DNA from: Cyclospora cayetanensis
Taxonomy: Eukaryota; Apicomplexa; Conoidasida; Eucoccidiorida; Eimeriidae
DNA length: 64,000 nucleotides
Direction: 5' to 3'
Assembly (NCBI RefSeq): GCF_002999335.1
Contig: NW_020312768.1
Location: forward strand, 91,735 to 155,734
Shown: piece by piece, positions 43,178 through 56,049 of the stretch
Position numbering within the stretch: position 1 is the stretch's first letter
Layout: every line of letters begins with the position of its first letter
The notes under the pieces: model-generated
What the model was told of the DNA's origin: nothing
Databases searched by the model: none
What the model saw: only the letters and a program-made list of their open reading frames with translations
Made by a program: the position numbers and the translations under genes

Positions 43178-44086
43178 ACGCAGGCACGCCCAGCCACCGG
43201 AAATATAACTCTCTTACCAAAGGCCATGCATGCAGCCTCCAAATGTCCAATATCGGCTCAAAGAGCCCAGAAATAAAGAGCATACCACACCATGCGAGAC
43301 TAGCGAGCGAACGGCGAATGCCCTTTCTAGAGTCTCCTAGGACTGTACGAGTTGGGGAGGAGGCGTTTATGCAGATCAGAAGAGTTTCATGCGGCCTTGA
43401 GTATTTTCTTCCCGGAGGGGCGGCGTGAAGCCTCGTGGCAGCAGGGTGCCGCGGGAAGGCCTGGAGCCTCCTTGCCCAAGAGGCTGTTAGGGCGGCTACG
43501 GTGTACATACAGCCGGTTTGAGCTCAGCAAGAGGGGCCTGCCTCTTTGCCGTAGTCCTACTTCGGCGGGCGCGGATCAGCGCCACTGCACATCGCCCGAG
43601 GCTTCCTGTGCCGGTTTTTTGCTTTTACACTACTGGCGACTGTCGCCTTCTTTGTGTCACCTTCACTACCTTTCAACCTAGTGCCTGCTAACGAGTAGGG
43701 AGCGACGTGTGTCACGGGATGAGGGGGCATTGGGGCAGGCCTCGCCCTTCGCCCTCCCTCCTTTCTGGAGGCCTACCCAGGAGCTGCAGCAAAACAGCAT
43801 GCAAACCTGCAGTGGAGTCGCAGCCATATATATACGTGCATATCTATAGAGACACACTCTAGAGACGCCATTTCCGATATTGGCAGCCGCATGCAAATGC
43901 GATGGCTTGAGAGCATACACTGACGATTGTGACTCACAGCAACCCCAGGGCTGACGAGGCCTGGCAGGCCACGGGGTAGCCTCGTTTTCCAGAAGCTCCT
44001 TGCGTGAGCAGACCAGCCTTGCTGATAGACAAAAGGGGGCAGTGTTCATACTTAAAAAAGGTCCTTGCTGCTGCAAGTCGGGGCAG
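43178..44086. other. Convergent intergenic region, no supported gene
   Basis: Lies between the 3' ends of the small mitochondrial-type gene (plus) and the Q-rich membrane protein gene (minus). Frames of 60-130 codons exist on both strands but none has recognisable motifs. Confidence 0.5.
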
Positions 44087-45323
44087 CTAGCTGCCTCTCC
44101 AGCGGAGTCGGCGGACGAAAGAGGTCACCATCTCAGCCGAGGAGACGACCCCATATATTGTGCGACGGGCTGAAAATCCCGCAACCTCACATGACATCTT
44201 TGCGCCTTCTCCGATGCTTGCTCTGCGGCTGGCGCAGCCACCATTGCTGCTTTCGCAGTGTCTGAGCAAGTCGACGCCATCGCCGCTTCCGCAGATAGGC
44301 CCTCCGCCCTTCTGGGTGCCCTCCCTGCCGCTGTTGCTGTTGCTGCTAATCGACGAGGCAAGCAACGAGCCTATGCCCGCCAAAATCGTCACCAGCACTA
44401 CCAAGGCAACGGAGAAGCGCAGCAGGAGAAGGGCTACGGTCTGCAGGAGCCACAGCAGGGGCCTTACGACGATCCATTCCAAGATAAGAGCTCCTGTCCA
44501 CATGCTGCATATACAGTGCAAGACACACACATATATATATATATACATTAAAAGGACGCTTTAATCACGCATTTGAATACGTGCATCAATCTGGGGGTGC
44601 AATCAGCCCGTGGCCTTTCGTGGTGGCGTGTTTTTTCGCACGATTGGCGAACCAGCCAGCAGCAGGACCAACTCAAGCCTTGTAAGCTCGCTCCTTTAGG
44701 TTTGCCTTGAGGCTTAGCAGATTCAGGGTTGCGCATTACACGAAACAGACACAAGTCCAGAAGAGGAGAAATAGGCACTTCAGAGGCATCTCCTTAGGGG
44801 TCCTTGAACGCCAGCTCTTGGGATGCGGCCTGCTCCAGCTCCTGCTGCCGCTGCTGCTGTTCACCGTCTCGACACCCCATCCAGAATAAGGACCTTCTTC
44901 TCCCGAAAAAGACGCTTCATCCGAGTAGTATGTCGTCGTCGTACCGCTGGATGCTGCAGCAGCAGCAGCGCGGGACTGTACAAGAACATCTTCATAATAC
45001 CGACGCTGTTGCCAACCGGCCTCCCCCTTGAACGGCTGCATGCATGCAGACAACACAGGCTCTAGAGAAACAATTTCTACCTGTTCTCCCTGGCGGTTGA
45101 TGACTCTGAGCTTTCTAAGTTCGAACTTTCTAGCGCTTAACAGCTTCAAGCACGGGCCTACCCAGAAGGCAGTAGTGCTCGTCAACAGCAGCAACCCCAG
45201 GCAGCAGCACAGCAGCAGCAGTAAATGCCGCCGCTCTCGTCGCTGCTGGTGGAGGTGCTGCTGAAGCATGAGGTTCTGCTGCTGCAGCAAACATATAAAG
45301 TCTCTTTCAGAGGCCGTGGTTAA

Positions 45324-45356
<33 letters not shown>

Positions 45357-46979
45357 GTGGAAGACCACGTGCCGCTCTGCTGCTGCTGCAACAACTGATG
45401 CGATGGGGGATGCTCCTGCCTGCTGACTCGTGCTAGATGAAGACATAGAACCTCCTGCTGATGCGGCTGGCAAGGCCGCTCTCGCCGCCACTTTCTGAAC
45501 ACTGCTACTGCTGCGGCTTTTGCTGATGCCATCTGCATTAGACGCGATGGAGGAGCAAGAATTATTCTTCATGGAGCTCGAGGTGGCCTGCTCCCTGCTG
45601 TGGCAAGTGCTCATGCTCGCCAGGTCCAAGATGCCTTTAACATCATCTTTTTCTTCCACTCCCGCCTCTCGCACAGCTCCTGCTTGTGTTGTTGCTGCTT
45701 CAGCTAGACTAGGCACACGTCCCCAGCTGGCATTTCCAGCGCAACGCCAGACCTGGTCGGGATGCTCGCTGTTGTCACTGCTGTTGCTGTTGCTGCTATT
45801 GCTATTGCTGCTATTGCTATTGCTGCTGCTGCTATTGCTGTGGTTGCTTCTGCTGCTGCTGTTTCTGCACGCAGGAGTTTGATTTAGCCTTCGCGTCAAG
45901 GGTGAAGAATCCCTCGAGGTGACAGTGCGCCTCACTGGCGTCGCTACGTCCTCTCTGGACGTCAGTGAAAAGTGGAGATTGGCTCTTGATGCTACCGCTG
46001 CGGAGGCAGCTGAAGGTACTCCTGGTATTCTTGTGGAGGGGGAGGCCCTGCGCAGCCATGGAGTTGATGCTTCTGCGGCGGTAGAGACACCACGAACGAC
46101 TCGGGTTCCTTCTGATGCCACTGTCGTAGTAGGCAAGGCAAGGGGGGATGCAGAATGCCGATCACACTCTGCCACTGGCGATCGGTGCACCTTCGGCGTT
46201 AGTGTGCAGCTAAGCCGTGTTCTTCTGCCAGCCTCCACCGCACGGGGAGAGACAGCAGGAGCAGCAGGAGCTCCTGCTGCTGCTGCTGTCTCTCCCCGTG
46301 CAGTGTGAAGCCCCCACGGCTCCCGCATAGCAGCAACAGCCGCTGACGATGATGATACTACTGTACGGCGTGCGGAGAGATCGGAGAGATGTAGCTCGTT
46401 GCCTGTATCTTGCTGCCTCGTAAGGCGGCAGCTAGGGCTTTCGTGGTGTCGCCGCTGCGATGGTCGGTGTGGATACTGCGACGGATACCAAAGCCTCGCC
46501 TCCAGCTGCGGCTCGAGACCATTCAGCTGTGCCCAGCACTGCTGCAGTTCACGCTGTTGCTGCTGTTGACGCAGTTGCACCTGCTGCTGCTGCTGCACTT
46601 CAGTGGCATCCAGTGGCTCCAACGAGACACCATGACGTGAGCCCGCGTCCTGCAAAGGTATTAGTTTCTCCTGCTTGATGTGTTCTTGTTCTTGTTGTTC
46701 TTGTTGTTGCTGCTGCTGCTGATCATGCTGGCACTGCTGCTGCAGCTGCTGCAGCTGCTGCCTTGCCGCTTCCAGCTGCTGCAGACGCCGGCTGCGCCGC
46801 AGCCCCTGCGGTGTATCGGCAGCTGCAGGTGCTTCTTGCGGCAGCTGTTGCTGCTCCTGCTCATGAGGGCTGCTGATGTTTGGGTAGCAGGCACCACGAC
46901 TGCTGCTGCTGCAGGGTGTAATGAAGGCACCTGTTGCCAATGTGGGCATTGGCGATGGGGCTTTGGGGAGAGATGTCAT
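44087..46979 (-). CDS. Q/S-rich membrane protein of unknown function, two exons, 872 aa
   Basis: Not recognised. Exon 1 is 46979-44779, exon 2 is 44504-44087; donor AA|gtgcct and acceptor gcag|C give matching phase. The N-terminal ~560 residues are low-complexity and probably disordered, rich in Gln (coiled runs after GLRRSRRLQQLEAARQQ), Ser/Asn and Ala. A helix-forming run LLQQQNLMLQQHLHQQRRER leads into the first membrane segment HLLLLLCCCLGLLLLTSTTAF. About 150 residues follow (RKFELRKLRVINRQGEQVEI; YYEDVLVQSRAAAAA), then in exon 2 one or two more membrane spans (WIVVRPLLWLLQTVALLLL; ALVVLVTILAGIGSLLAS) and a 75-residue soluble tail. A large disordered domain on one face and few spans near the end would suit an envelope or organelle membrane anchor; function unknown. 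Confidence 0.7.
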
Positions 46980-49559
46980 TCTGTTAACGCTGCCTGTTTA
47001 TCTCAACGCGCATGTTCCCCTACTGCCGCAGCCTTCGCAAAAGCGGTAGTCCATACACCCGCAGTAACTGCTGCCAGGCATGAACCCGCGCGAGGGGCTA
47101 GCCGTTGCAGAAAAAGAGGCTCTCACGTTACGGCCGGAGCTCTGAGCATTGAACCCTGCTGCTGCCACTGCATGCGGACCCTCCGCTGCTATTAAGAGTT
47201 GTGCTCCTAATCCCTGTGCAATGGGCAGATGCAAACCTGATAGACAACTAAGAAACCTGCGTAGAGGGCCACATGCCGCTTGTGGGAACCGAACACCCTC
47301 AAAAACCCCTCATGAAAGGCGCCGCGGTTCAGTGACTCCCGCAATCAATGCGCAACAAAGACCTTGATGTTCACAATTATTGCCAAATCTCGAAGAGGAT
47401 GTTTTCGAATCAGTGCTGCGGTGGCTGCTGTCCGCTTCTGCCCCTTTGCTCGAGTCGGCACATAGTGGGTGCTTTCATTCAAGGGCCCTGGGTTCCAGTG
47501 TCGCATTTAGAGGTCGTTTACTGGCCTAGTTTCGGTGAAATCGCGGTTTTTCGATGATATTGAAAATGGTGCTGATTATTTTTAAAGTTCCAAATAACCG
47601 CAGGCATAAAATAGCGTTGTTGAAGGCCGCCGTCACGCAGAACTGCTGAGTGTGGTACCACCCCCGTACAGAGGAACCGATTTCCGTATAAATCCATGTG
47701 ATCTCTGGCTTCTCACAATGTTTTGTACCTATCTGATGCTTTTGGACTCCTTTCTGTCGTGGCTTTGTCGGGATTCCCTTCTCTTTCTAGTGGGCATTGT
47801 ATCGGGGTTGGTCTCCCATACGCCGAGACGGAACGGCCCCTTGAAGCGGCTACTGAAATGGAAATCAGCCAATCTTTGACCTATCGGAGTTGCCTATATC
47901 CATAGGATGTCTGATCACTGAGCTAAGCAGAAGGAACAGACGCAGCGCACCTACCTGCAGTTTTGCTGAGTCCTTTGTGCTATGCGCTCAAAGCACCTTT
48001 GTCGGTGGCACAAACAATTGAGCGCTGGAATTTGAAACCTTATACATTGCACTAGCACTCATAAATAACAGGAATACTCTACATGCAATGCTGCAGCGAA
48101 GGAAACAGCGCCCTGCGAAAGGGTACCTTGTGTGGGATAGCGCCGCTGTTGTGGCGGTACAGTGGAGAGCGGAGGCGCTATCACCCTCTTGGGGAAGTTG
48201 GCTCAATTTTCTTGATTGTTATAATGTAATAGAATGCCAAACATGACTCTGCTGATTTGTCAGGGCCCTGGGCCACTCTGGGTGCAATCTGAAATGAAGC
48301 GGATTCTTTGTGCATTTTCAGGAAGCCGGTCGTGCAGCAAAGCTTCCAGAAGGAGGCCTTATTAATTACATGCCTCCACCTACTACCCGTCCACGTCTTT
48401 ATTTGTTTTGTTGTATGATGGCCCTTCTCCTTGGAATCCCTCTTAGAGTTCCACAAGCGTTAGAGGCACAATCTCTCAAAACAAGACATCGAACTCGAAG
48501 CTACATGTACATTTGATAAAAACCTAATACGCATTTTTCCAAACGCACTCCCTCAGCCCGCGCTCCTCCGAGTTCCCCACATCAGCTAAAACGCATTGCT
48601 ACGATGCGCCTAAGTGCACCCTCTGAGTACTCCAAGCGATCACCGCTACTTGCATATGGCATTTATTGCAACTCAGCACAACATTGCATTTTGTTGTACC
48701 GGTTAACGCTACTTTGAAATAAACAATATGTGCGAACATGGCGTATAATTAATCTAGTAGAAAGTGCCTCAGTGTAACTGACCCCGTAACATCTTACCCA
48801 CTCATTGCAAGTAGAAGCCAGTTCATGGACGCACGCGCTGACAATCTAAGCATGGCAGTTCATATTCTTCTGCCTCGGATTGCATCTCAGGCCAGCAGGA
48901 TCACCGTGATAGAACTGTTCATCGTAGTGCAAATCTCATGGTGTCCCGAAAGAGCAGGATCATATGGTTCATGCGAAACGAAAAGTGCAGAGCTCTGTCA
49001 GAATATACAATCAAAGGAGGCTCACCTCGATTCTTAACCACAGAAGATCATTTTCAAAAAACTTATGCTTAATGCTTTGCACTCGGGATTTTGGGAATAG
49101 TAGATGGTGCATGAATGCAAGGGTCATAAGGCTCATGCAGTTACGTTGGGAAACGTGAATTCTTACAAACACGAGGTGCTGAGCTGAGGAAAAGCAAATT
49201 GCTGAGACGAAACAAGAGCCTGCCGTTAATTGCGTTGGTTATGCCCATAAAATGCTTCATGGCCAGAAAAGGTGCGACTGCAGGGACACCAAAACTGACG
49301 AACAGTTCTAGGGTATACGAAGTCATGAGATTTCTTCGTTAATTTCATTGAAGAGTAAAGGTCCAAATGGATAGAGTAGGAAGCAATGACGCTTACAATC
49401 GGGCAGCGCAAGTACGATAGCTGTAAGGTAGCCGAAGAACGTTCTTACTGCAGCAGCATCCCCCTGTCGGGGTCATACACTGCATTATCTTTGGCACATA
49501 TTGATCAAAAAGCGGCGATTTTAGCAAAGTCATAAATGAAAGTTCGGTAATTAGATGTA

Positions 49560-50425
49560 TGTCCATGGGGCGTCACAGCACTCTTGCGGCTACATAAACG
49601 TAAAGGTCGCGTCTTGACTGCTTCAATTTTTTGGCGGACCCGGCTCACTTCCTACACCACGGAAGCACAACTGTTCCCACGAAAAGTGTACATCTGAGCT
49701 TCTTTACACTCCAAAACCGATGCTTGTCCAATGACAGCTAAAGCACGCTACGTAGGCGCTGCACATGTTCGTGAACGTATCCGCTGAAGACTACGACGCA
49801 GTCCGGATAAACAACCATTCGCCTCTCCTTGATGGACTCAGAAAATCGCTGCTAACTTCCTGTCGCACTTTAATTGGGGCATTAGCAAGTTTGAGAAACT
49901 ATACAGGTTTACTTGAATGCGTCAATGCCAGTGTGAAAGGACCGTTTTGTGCCTGTCATCAGGATGGACAGATACTTGTACCACAGCGTCTGCAATGTGA
50001 GATGTCGAATGGACTGTTGGTGCGTGTATCTTACCAAGCAATACGTTTACGTCAGATTTTAGGTATTCTGCTTCGCAAAGAGCCTGTTTAGGAGCCCAAT
50101 GCTCAAACATAAGCCATCTTTTGTCCTGTTCAGCATAAACACCGGGATCGGTCCACACGAGCTGTCCGGCTCCTGCTCTTTACCCTTATTCAACACGTCA
50201 TCCGCCTGCCGGTATAGCTCTTCTTCACGCTACAATAACTTTAGGCCACCACGAAACACAGATTGGGGCTGACCCAGGGATTGGCTCAATATGATGCACT
50301 GGATGACAAGCAGGTGTCCAGCCTGCTGACAGCTTGTCATTATGTAGCACATCCGCGAGCCCGCGCAGGTTTGCCCATGCATGCTGTTTCTCGACTAAAC
50401 GCTCGATCATAAATCCTACTAACAA
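49560..50425 (-). mobile_element. Decayed Ty3/gypsy-like reverse transcriptase fragment
   Basis: Reading the minus strand from 50425 down, pieces of a gypsy-type RT appear in the correct order but in shifting frames with stops: VHHIEPIPGSAPI (pre-RT segment, about 50310); EEELYRQADDVLNKG, then a GPIPVFMLNRTKDG block and NRLFAKQN (block equal to the LLxKGxI...PV..V.KKDG..R.C.DYR.LN region, 50220-50060); DVNVLLGKI and then QVSVHPDDRHKT (equal to YHQIRVxPDDxxKTAF, 50050-49940); QRF and VVYPDCVVVFSGYVHEHVQRL (equal to the YLDD box and EEHxxHL, 49830-49740), where the catalytic YxDD is now YPDC; then LRCTLFVGTVVLPW and RQKIEAVK (the thumb/connection). It cannot encode an active enzyme. No long terminal repeats, gag or integrase were found. 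Confidence 0.8.
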
Positions 50426-52010
50426 GCCAGCTGCTTAGCCAGAAAGGCGAAATGCGTGCCCAGAATACCGCTTTGCTGAGCCGCCCGCATGACGACTCTG
50501 CGTCACCTTGTTGAAGCACCAACTCTACCCTGCTCACCATAGATGGAATACTCTTTGTTAAGGGTACCAAAGTTTGTCGTCACTAGGGTCATTTGGCACA
50601 TTAGCCTCCACAGCACGCAGCTGCGGCAACATGCGCACTCTGCGTGGGTCACTCTTGGCCTGCCTATAATTTCGCCATGGTGCCCAGATCCAACATAGAA
50701 GTTATGGACCATGTTTATAGGACCTTATTCGGATTCACAGTAGCATGCGATTGCCTTAGCCTTGCAAATCCTTGTGTTCTGCCACCCTTGAGCATACCTG
50801 CGTCTTTGGATCTGCGCTAACGTGTGAGCATGCAGATTACACTTCTGCGTATCTTCGGATAGCAGTTCCTTTCACATCCAATCTTAAGCAGGGCTAGCAG
50901 GGTTTTGTCATTAATCTGAAATTTTATCTCCGCACAATTGAGTTCTTGGGTCTCAAACTGTGGCTTGATCCCCTATAGTCCCCCCACTGCCCTGCGCCCT
51001 ACATTAAGGCCTTCCGTTTCCCTTGGTGTGCCTTCTTGCTCACCCAGCAGCATGCTATCACTAGACCCTGTGTCACCGTCATTATTCGTTGGCTCCCTGC
51101 ATGTGCTCGCAGTTCCGGATTACTTGGCTAGTGTCGCGAATGAAAAACAGGTGCATTGGTGGGGGGGAGCCTCTCTGTTGCTACTTGGCGCAGGTTCCCA
51201 CTGGCATTCTTTTTTGTTTCACTTAAGACTGCAGGTTGGAGCCGCCTAGCCCAACCCATACCCCCAAAGACTTCAGATCCTGGCCTTGATTTTCCTTTTC
51301 TTCAGCAGGCGCACAAACTGTAAAAATATGCTCCTCACACCCCAGGTAATTCATCATTTGCGGAAGCCCCTACGAGTGAGTGTTTACTCACTAGGTCACT
51401 GTAATTCTTGCAACCCATTAATGCGATACTTATTGTAAACTAGAAATGAAATACTGATGAAGCAGCTAGCCATCTACATCGTGGCATTTGCGAAACCAAG
51501 TTTGATATATCTTAAAATACAGACCTATTGATTGGTTCCCTTGCAGTAGCCCTTTATACGATCCCAAAGCCTGTTGTTAATCGTGTATCGGCAAAACTAC
51601 GGGCCAGCACGTGTACTAAGGCTTAACTTGCGGTAATCCCTGCAGGCAGACGACTTCCTCTGCGTGATTTGTCATCATTGAACTGATTCTCTCTTTAATA
51701 ATTATGCCGCAGAGAGCGCTTGCTGCTCTCCGTCTGTGGGCCACCAAGCAAGGTACATGTTCAACCGGCTGGTGAGCTCTTCATGGAATTACCCTTCCTT
51801 ACAGCCATCACTTTTGCGGTTGGCTCACCCACGTCGAACCATCTGTAGAAATTTCATCGGCTTATGAAGCATGCCTTCCTACCAGTTGTAAATGTGCGTC
51901 CAGATCTTTCATTTCTGCCTGTGTCGCGCCAACAGCCGTTGTACTGCTCTCAAACGTGGTCGCCCCTGGACTTTCTCGTATTGTGCTACCAACAAAACCC
52001 AAGTGTTGAA

Positions 52011-52292
52011 CTACCATATGGACAGAGCAAAGATATTCGCTTCAGAGAAACGTATTTTTCGCTGTATCCACAACCAGTGTATTGGGGAGAACAGCGGCAA
52101 CGAACAGTGCGATGCTACCAACTGCAACACTCCACCAAAAGCATCCGTAGCGAAACGCCAAACTTCAGGGTCAATGCAGAATAAGGTCATTGGGTGTTTC
52201 CCCCCAAATATCTCCTGTTTCTCCCCTTTCAGAGTTCTCGCCACAAGGGGAGAGAGGTTGCTACAAATCGCGTGGTTGCACGTTCTAAGCAC
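52011..52292 (-). mobile_element. Possible retroelement RNase H fragment
   Basis: A 94-codon minus-strand frame contains WRFATDAFGGVLQ, then PLFSPIHW, then RKIRFSEANIFALSI, which resembles the RNase H pattern TDAS..G.GAVL.Q ... PIA..S ... E.NY...E.E.LA. The match is short. It lies 5' of the RT fragment on the same strand, whereas in an intact gypsy element RNase H follows RT, so if real it belongs to a different or rearranged copy. Confidence 0.3.
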
Positions 52293-54374
52293 TCCAAGTA
52301 TTCACAGCTTCGTGCATAAAGCACACAACACTGCGTCTACTTGCATAGAGCTAATAGTAATCTTCGATGAGCAGAATACAGGAACAGACAAGCCGATCAG
52401 TCGACTCCTTTTCAATGCCTATTAGAAAAAACTAGTGGAGTCGAAAGTGTGGAGGCGTTGCTGAGCCCTAAATACTGGTGCTCTCTCCCCCTTTTTTTAA
52501 CCAACCTGAGCCGGAAGGGCATGGAGCTAAAAGAGTGACCTTCTCTAGAAGGACACCACATCTAGATGACTGTCCATTAAATTACAGAGTGTATTTAGGC
52601 CTTCTCCCCGAGTGGAGAAACTAAGTTCTTCTGAAATTCGCTCTTCACAGGGGTCTCCCAGGGTGCATGCTGGACCCGGAGGCTGCAAGAGGCTGCTAAT
52701 TTGCGCCGTAGAGGAAGTAGCTCGCACAGGCTGACATGCAGTGTGTCTACATGCGTAGAGAATTAGCCTAGCTCCTTTCATGTTACGGTATGCATTGTCA
52801 CGGCGAACCCCCGCATTGAGGCTCTTGGTATTGCAAAACAGGCAGTCTTCTTGCTACATCCCACTAGAAACAGGCCCTTCAAGTCCTCTGAGGCGGGTGC
52901 ATGAACCCTTCGCGGGATTTGTACTTTGGGGGTACTGTGTTTAATAGACCTTTCCGCCACAACGAAATGCGAGCGTCTCACAGGCTAGGTGCGGTTCTCT
53001 GCAAGATCCCTGCAAATAAATGATACGCAATTTAAGGAGAATACTAGTCTATTAGAGGAATGGCGTTCGAAGAGAATTGCCGACCACCTTACGGAAAAGC
53101 TAAAACAACTGCGGTTGGCTGTCCTGCCTTGTTCGCCCTCACTTTCTCCCTTGCTCGGATGCCATGAGACTCAGCGGACCGCTGGCTTGCCCCCAATTCT
53201 TGATGGCTAAAGATGTGTCGTAATTTATCAGCTAAAAGCTTCACAAAGCCTTAAGGAAACTTCATGACCACAGGACTACTTCAGGAGAAAGGAAGGGGGC
53301 CCTGTGCGACCTCTGGCGCGCGGTGTCCGCAGATCGCCGGCACCTTTTCTGCATTTCAAGGGAAACATTAAAGAACTTTGGGTCTTTTGCATCCTTTGTG
53401 TTCTTTCAGTGCTACTGCGCATTCCTGGATGCTCATTTTGTCTGACGGCCTCGCAGCCGTGCGGGCAGAGTCATGGCATAGGCTCGCCGCAGGGAGGGAG
53501 ATCTTCCAGGCGAGCCGCTGCCGTCAGCATGAACTGCAGCGTCATTTTCAGTGCATCCTCTGCGATATAGGGGGGGCTTATAGGAGGCTCAGGGCCAGTT
53601 CGCGCTGCTCTCCTCCCTCCCGCGGCATCCTGGCGGTCCCCTACTCCTTCTTCTGCAACTTGAGGGACGTCAGTTTCCCCCGAGTAACTTGTTTGCACAT
53701 GGAAGGATGGCGGACGCCTCCGGTGGCATCAGTTAACCTATAGGTTGGCAGTCTCATAGCGTGGTAGTGGTCGTGAAGAGAGCGCGGAGGTGTCGCTGCC
53801 CTTGCCAAGCACGTCTTCCTCACTCTGTTCTTCTGTCCTTCTACTCACCCTAACGTCGTGAATCCTTGCGTGTTTGGTCGCGAAAGGTCACGGGAGTTCC
53901 CCGCTTCGCAAGCTGCAGGCGTAACTTCAGCGGGCTGGTTGGAGGTAGGACGGAGAAAGGGTAAACAAACTCGCGGGAAGGGGGCAAGCACGGCGGGAGG
54001 CGGACGTGGCTTCCCCAGCGCAACGCATTGCACGCTGGCAGAAGAGGGAGCTCATATAGAGGAACTGAACAATGCTTCTTTGCGGAAATCTGACGTAGAC
54101 AATACGGAGGACTTGACGGCAACGAGGACGAAGAGGGAGACAGCCACGCGCCAACCGGAAGAAAACACGGTGGCTCTGCTAGCTCGCAAGTGTTAGCTAT
54201 TCGAGGATCTGAATGCAGTCTCTATAGTCTTGCCGGCCGTTCTGTGCTCTAGTATAACTTTTCTTTCTTTCTCTTTCTTTCTCTCTATCTTTCTGTCCCT
54301 CTCGGTCGGGCCCTGTATCTTATCGAAATCGCCTTCAGCGTATCAAAAGGAGATTTTGCGCATCGAGCCTTCAA

Positions 54375-56013
54375 ATGAAGGCCTTAGGTGCTTGCGCCTG
54401 CGGTGATAGCCGCTACAGCATGAGCCGCAGCAGCAGCAATGCAGCAACAGCAGTAACACGAGGAAGCCTTGCATCGATGGCAGAGGAGCCGTATGTGTGT
54501 GCAAAGACTGCCCGTGGGAGCTACTTGGTGAGGGCAGCAGTCGTTTCTTTTCTTGCATGCCTTTTCCTCGTTGGCAGCATCGTGTGGTCATGGAGTGGTC
54601 TGCCTTCGACAGCACGTGGGCAAGGGCTTCTCCGTGAGGCTCAGTGGGGGCATTCGGAGCAGGCTTTCTCCGCGTTCTTTGGGGAGGCGAGAGATTTGAG
54701 GGGAAAAGGCTTTTTGCAGCCGAGCATGCAAGGCGGCGGGGGGGTGCCAACACTTGTGTGGAGTGGAAGTGCCGCCTTGAGGCACCTCTCGGCCGTAGAC
54801 GAGATTTCGCGCTCGCTCGAAGACAACAAGCCCCATCACAAGTCGCTCGCGGATATGCGGCAGTGGCGAGATATCTTGGGAACTCTTATTATCGCGATCG
54901 CCTGCATAACGGCTGTCTCAGCAGGGACTGGAGGTACGTCTCTTGCGGTGTTGCCGCAGCAGCACGCGTCTGTGCTGCTGCTGCTGCTGTTTTGCTGCAA
55001 TCCTCAAGACCCCTGCGTAGAGATGCGCTGCACGCCTCCTGGATGCGGCTTTAGGTGCTTGAAAAAGCCGCTCGCGCTTCCCTGCCGCCTCTTCATTTCT
55101 GGCTGCTCTTCAGTAGCCGTCTCTCCTTCGCTCCGCGACGCCTTCTCCGCGCGTTTTCGCAGAGCAGTTGCTTCTCAGCCGCACAGCCCCTTCAGCCTGT
55201 GTCTGTGTCTGTCGCTGCTGTCAGGGGGCTCCATTTTTGTGCCCATTATGAGTTTGGTGATGGACTTCTCTCCTCAAGCGGCAGCGGTCATGTCGCAGTC
55301 ACTCATGTGCGGAGGCGTCCTTGCCGGAACGCTTCTCAACCTCTGCAGGCGACACCCCTTCGCGAATAGGCCCCTCATAGATCTGGACTTGGTGAGCCTT
55401 CGACACATTCCTTCTAGAAACGCATTGCTAATGCTGCTCTTCGCATCGGCACGGTACCCCCTCCTTAGTCGCTCATGCTGCTGCATGCATCGTAGAAAAT
55501 CGCTCGCCGCGAGAAAACATGCAATTTATTTCCGTGCTGAAATGCACTGCCCCTTCCCCCCTGCACGCGCCTCTTTGTCCAGTGTGCGCTGCGCTCTATC
55601 TCTCTGTATCTCTCTCTCACTCTCCATCTGTATCTCTCTACATCTCTTTCTATAAATATCACCTTCTCTTCATCTATATCTCTATCACTAACTCTCTCCA
55701 TCTCCATCTCTCTCTCTCTCCATCTCTATCTCTCTCCGTCTCTATCTCTCTCCATCTCTCTCTCTCTCTCCATCTCTATCTCTCTCCCTCCATATCTCTC
55801 TCCATATCTCCCTTCATCTATCCATCTCTCCCTCCATATCTCTCTCCATATCTCCCTTCATCTATCCATCTCTCTCTCCATCTCTATCTCTCTCCATATC
55901 TCCCTCCATCTCTCTCTCCATCTCTATCTCTCTCCATATCTCCCTCCATATCTCCCTTCATCTATCCATCTCTCTCTCCATCTCCATCCCCTCCATCTCT
56001 CTTCATCTATCCA

Positions 56014-56049
<36 letters not shown>

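Larger units (their letters stand above)
46980..54374. other. 7.4-kb repeat-poor, gene-poor block
   Basis: CAG runs and TG microsatellites, dense on both sides, are absent from about 47.2 to 54.2 kb. Reading frames are all short with scattered stops. The only recognisable content is the decayed retroelement (49.56-50.43 kb) and a possible second fragment (52.0-52.3 kb). The right end (54.24-54.31 kb) has a small ctttctttctct tract and should contain the TauE/SafE gene promoter. Confidence 0.65.

Noticed and set aside
41590..48770. Shared short motif tagtagaaagtgcc at about 41595 and 48755
   Set aside because: A 14-base match in 64 kb is expected by chance and the flanks do not extend it.
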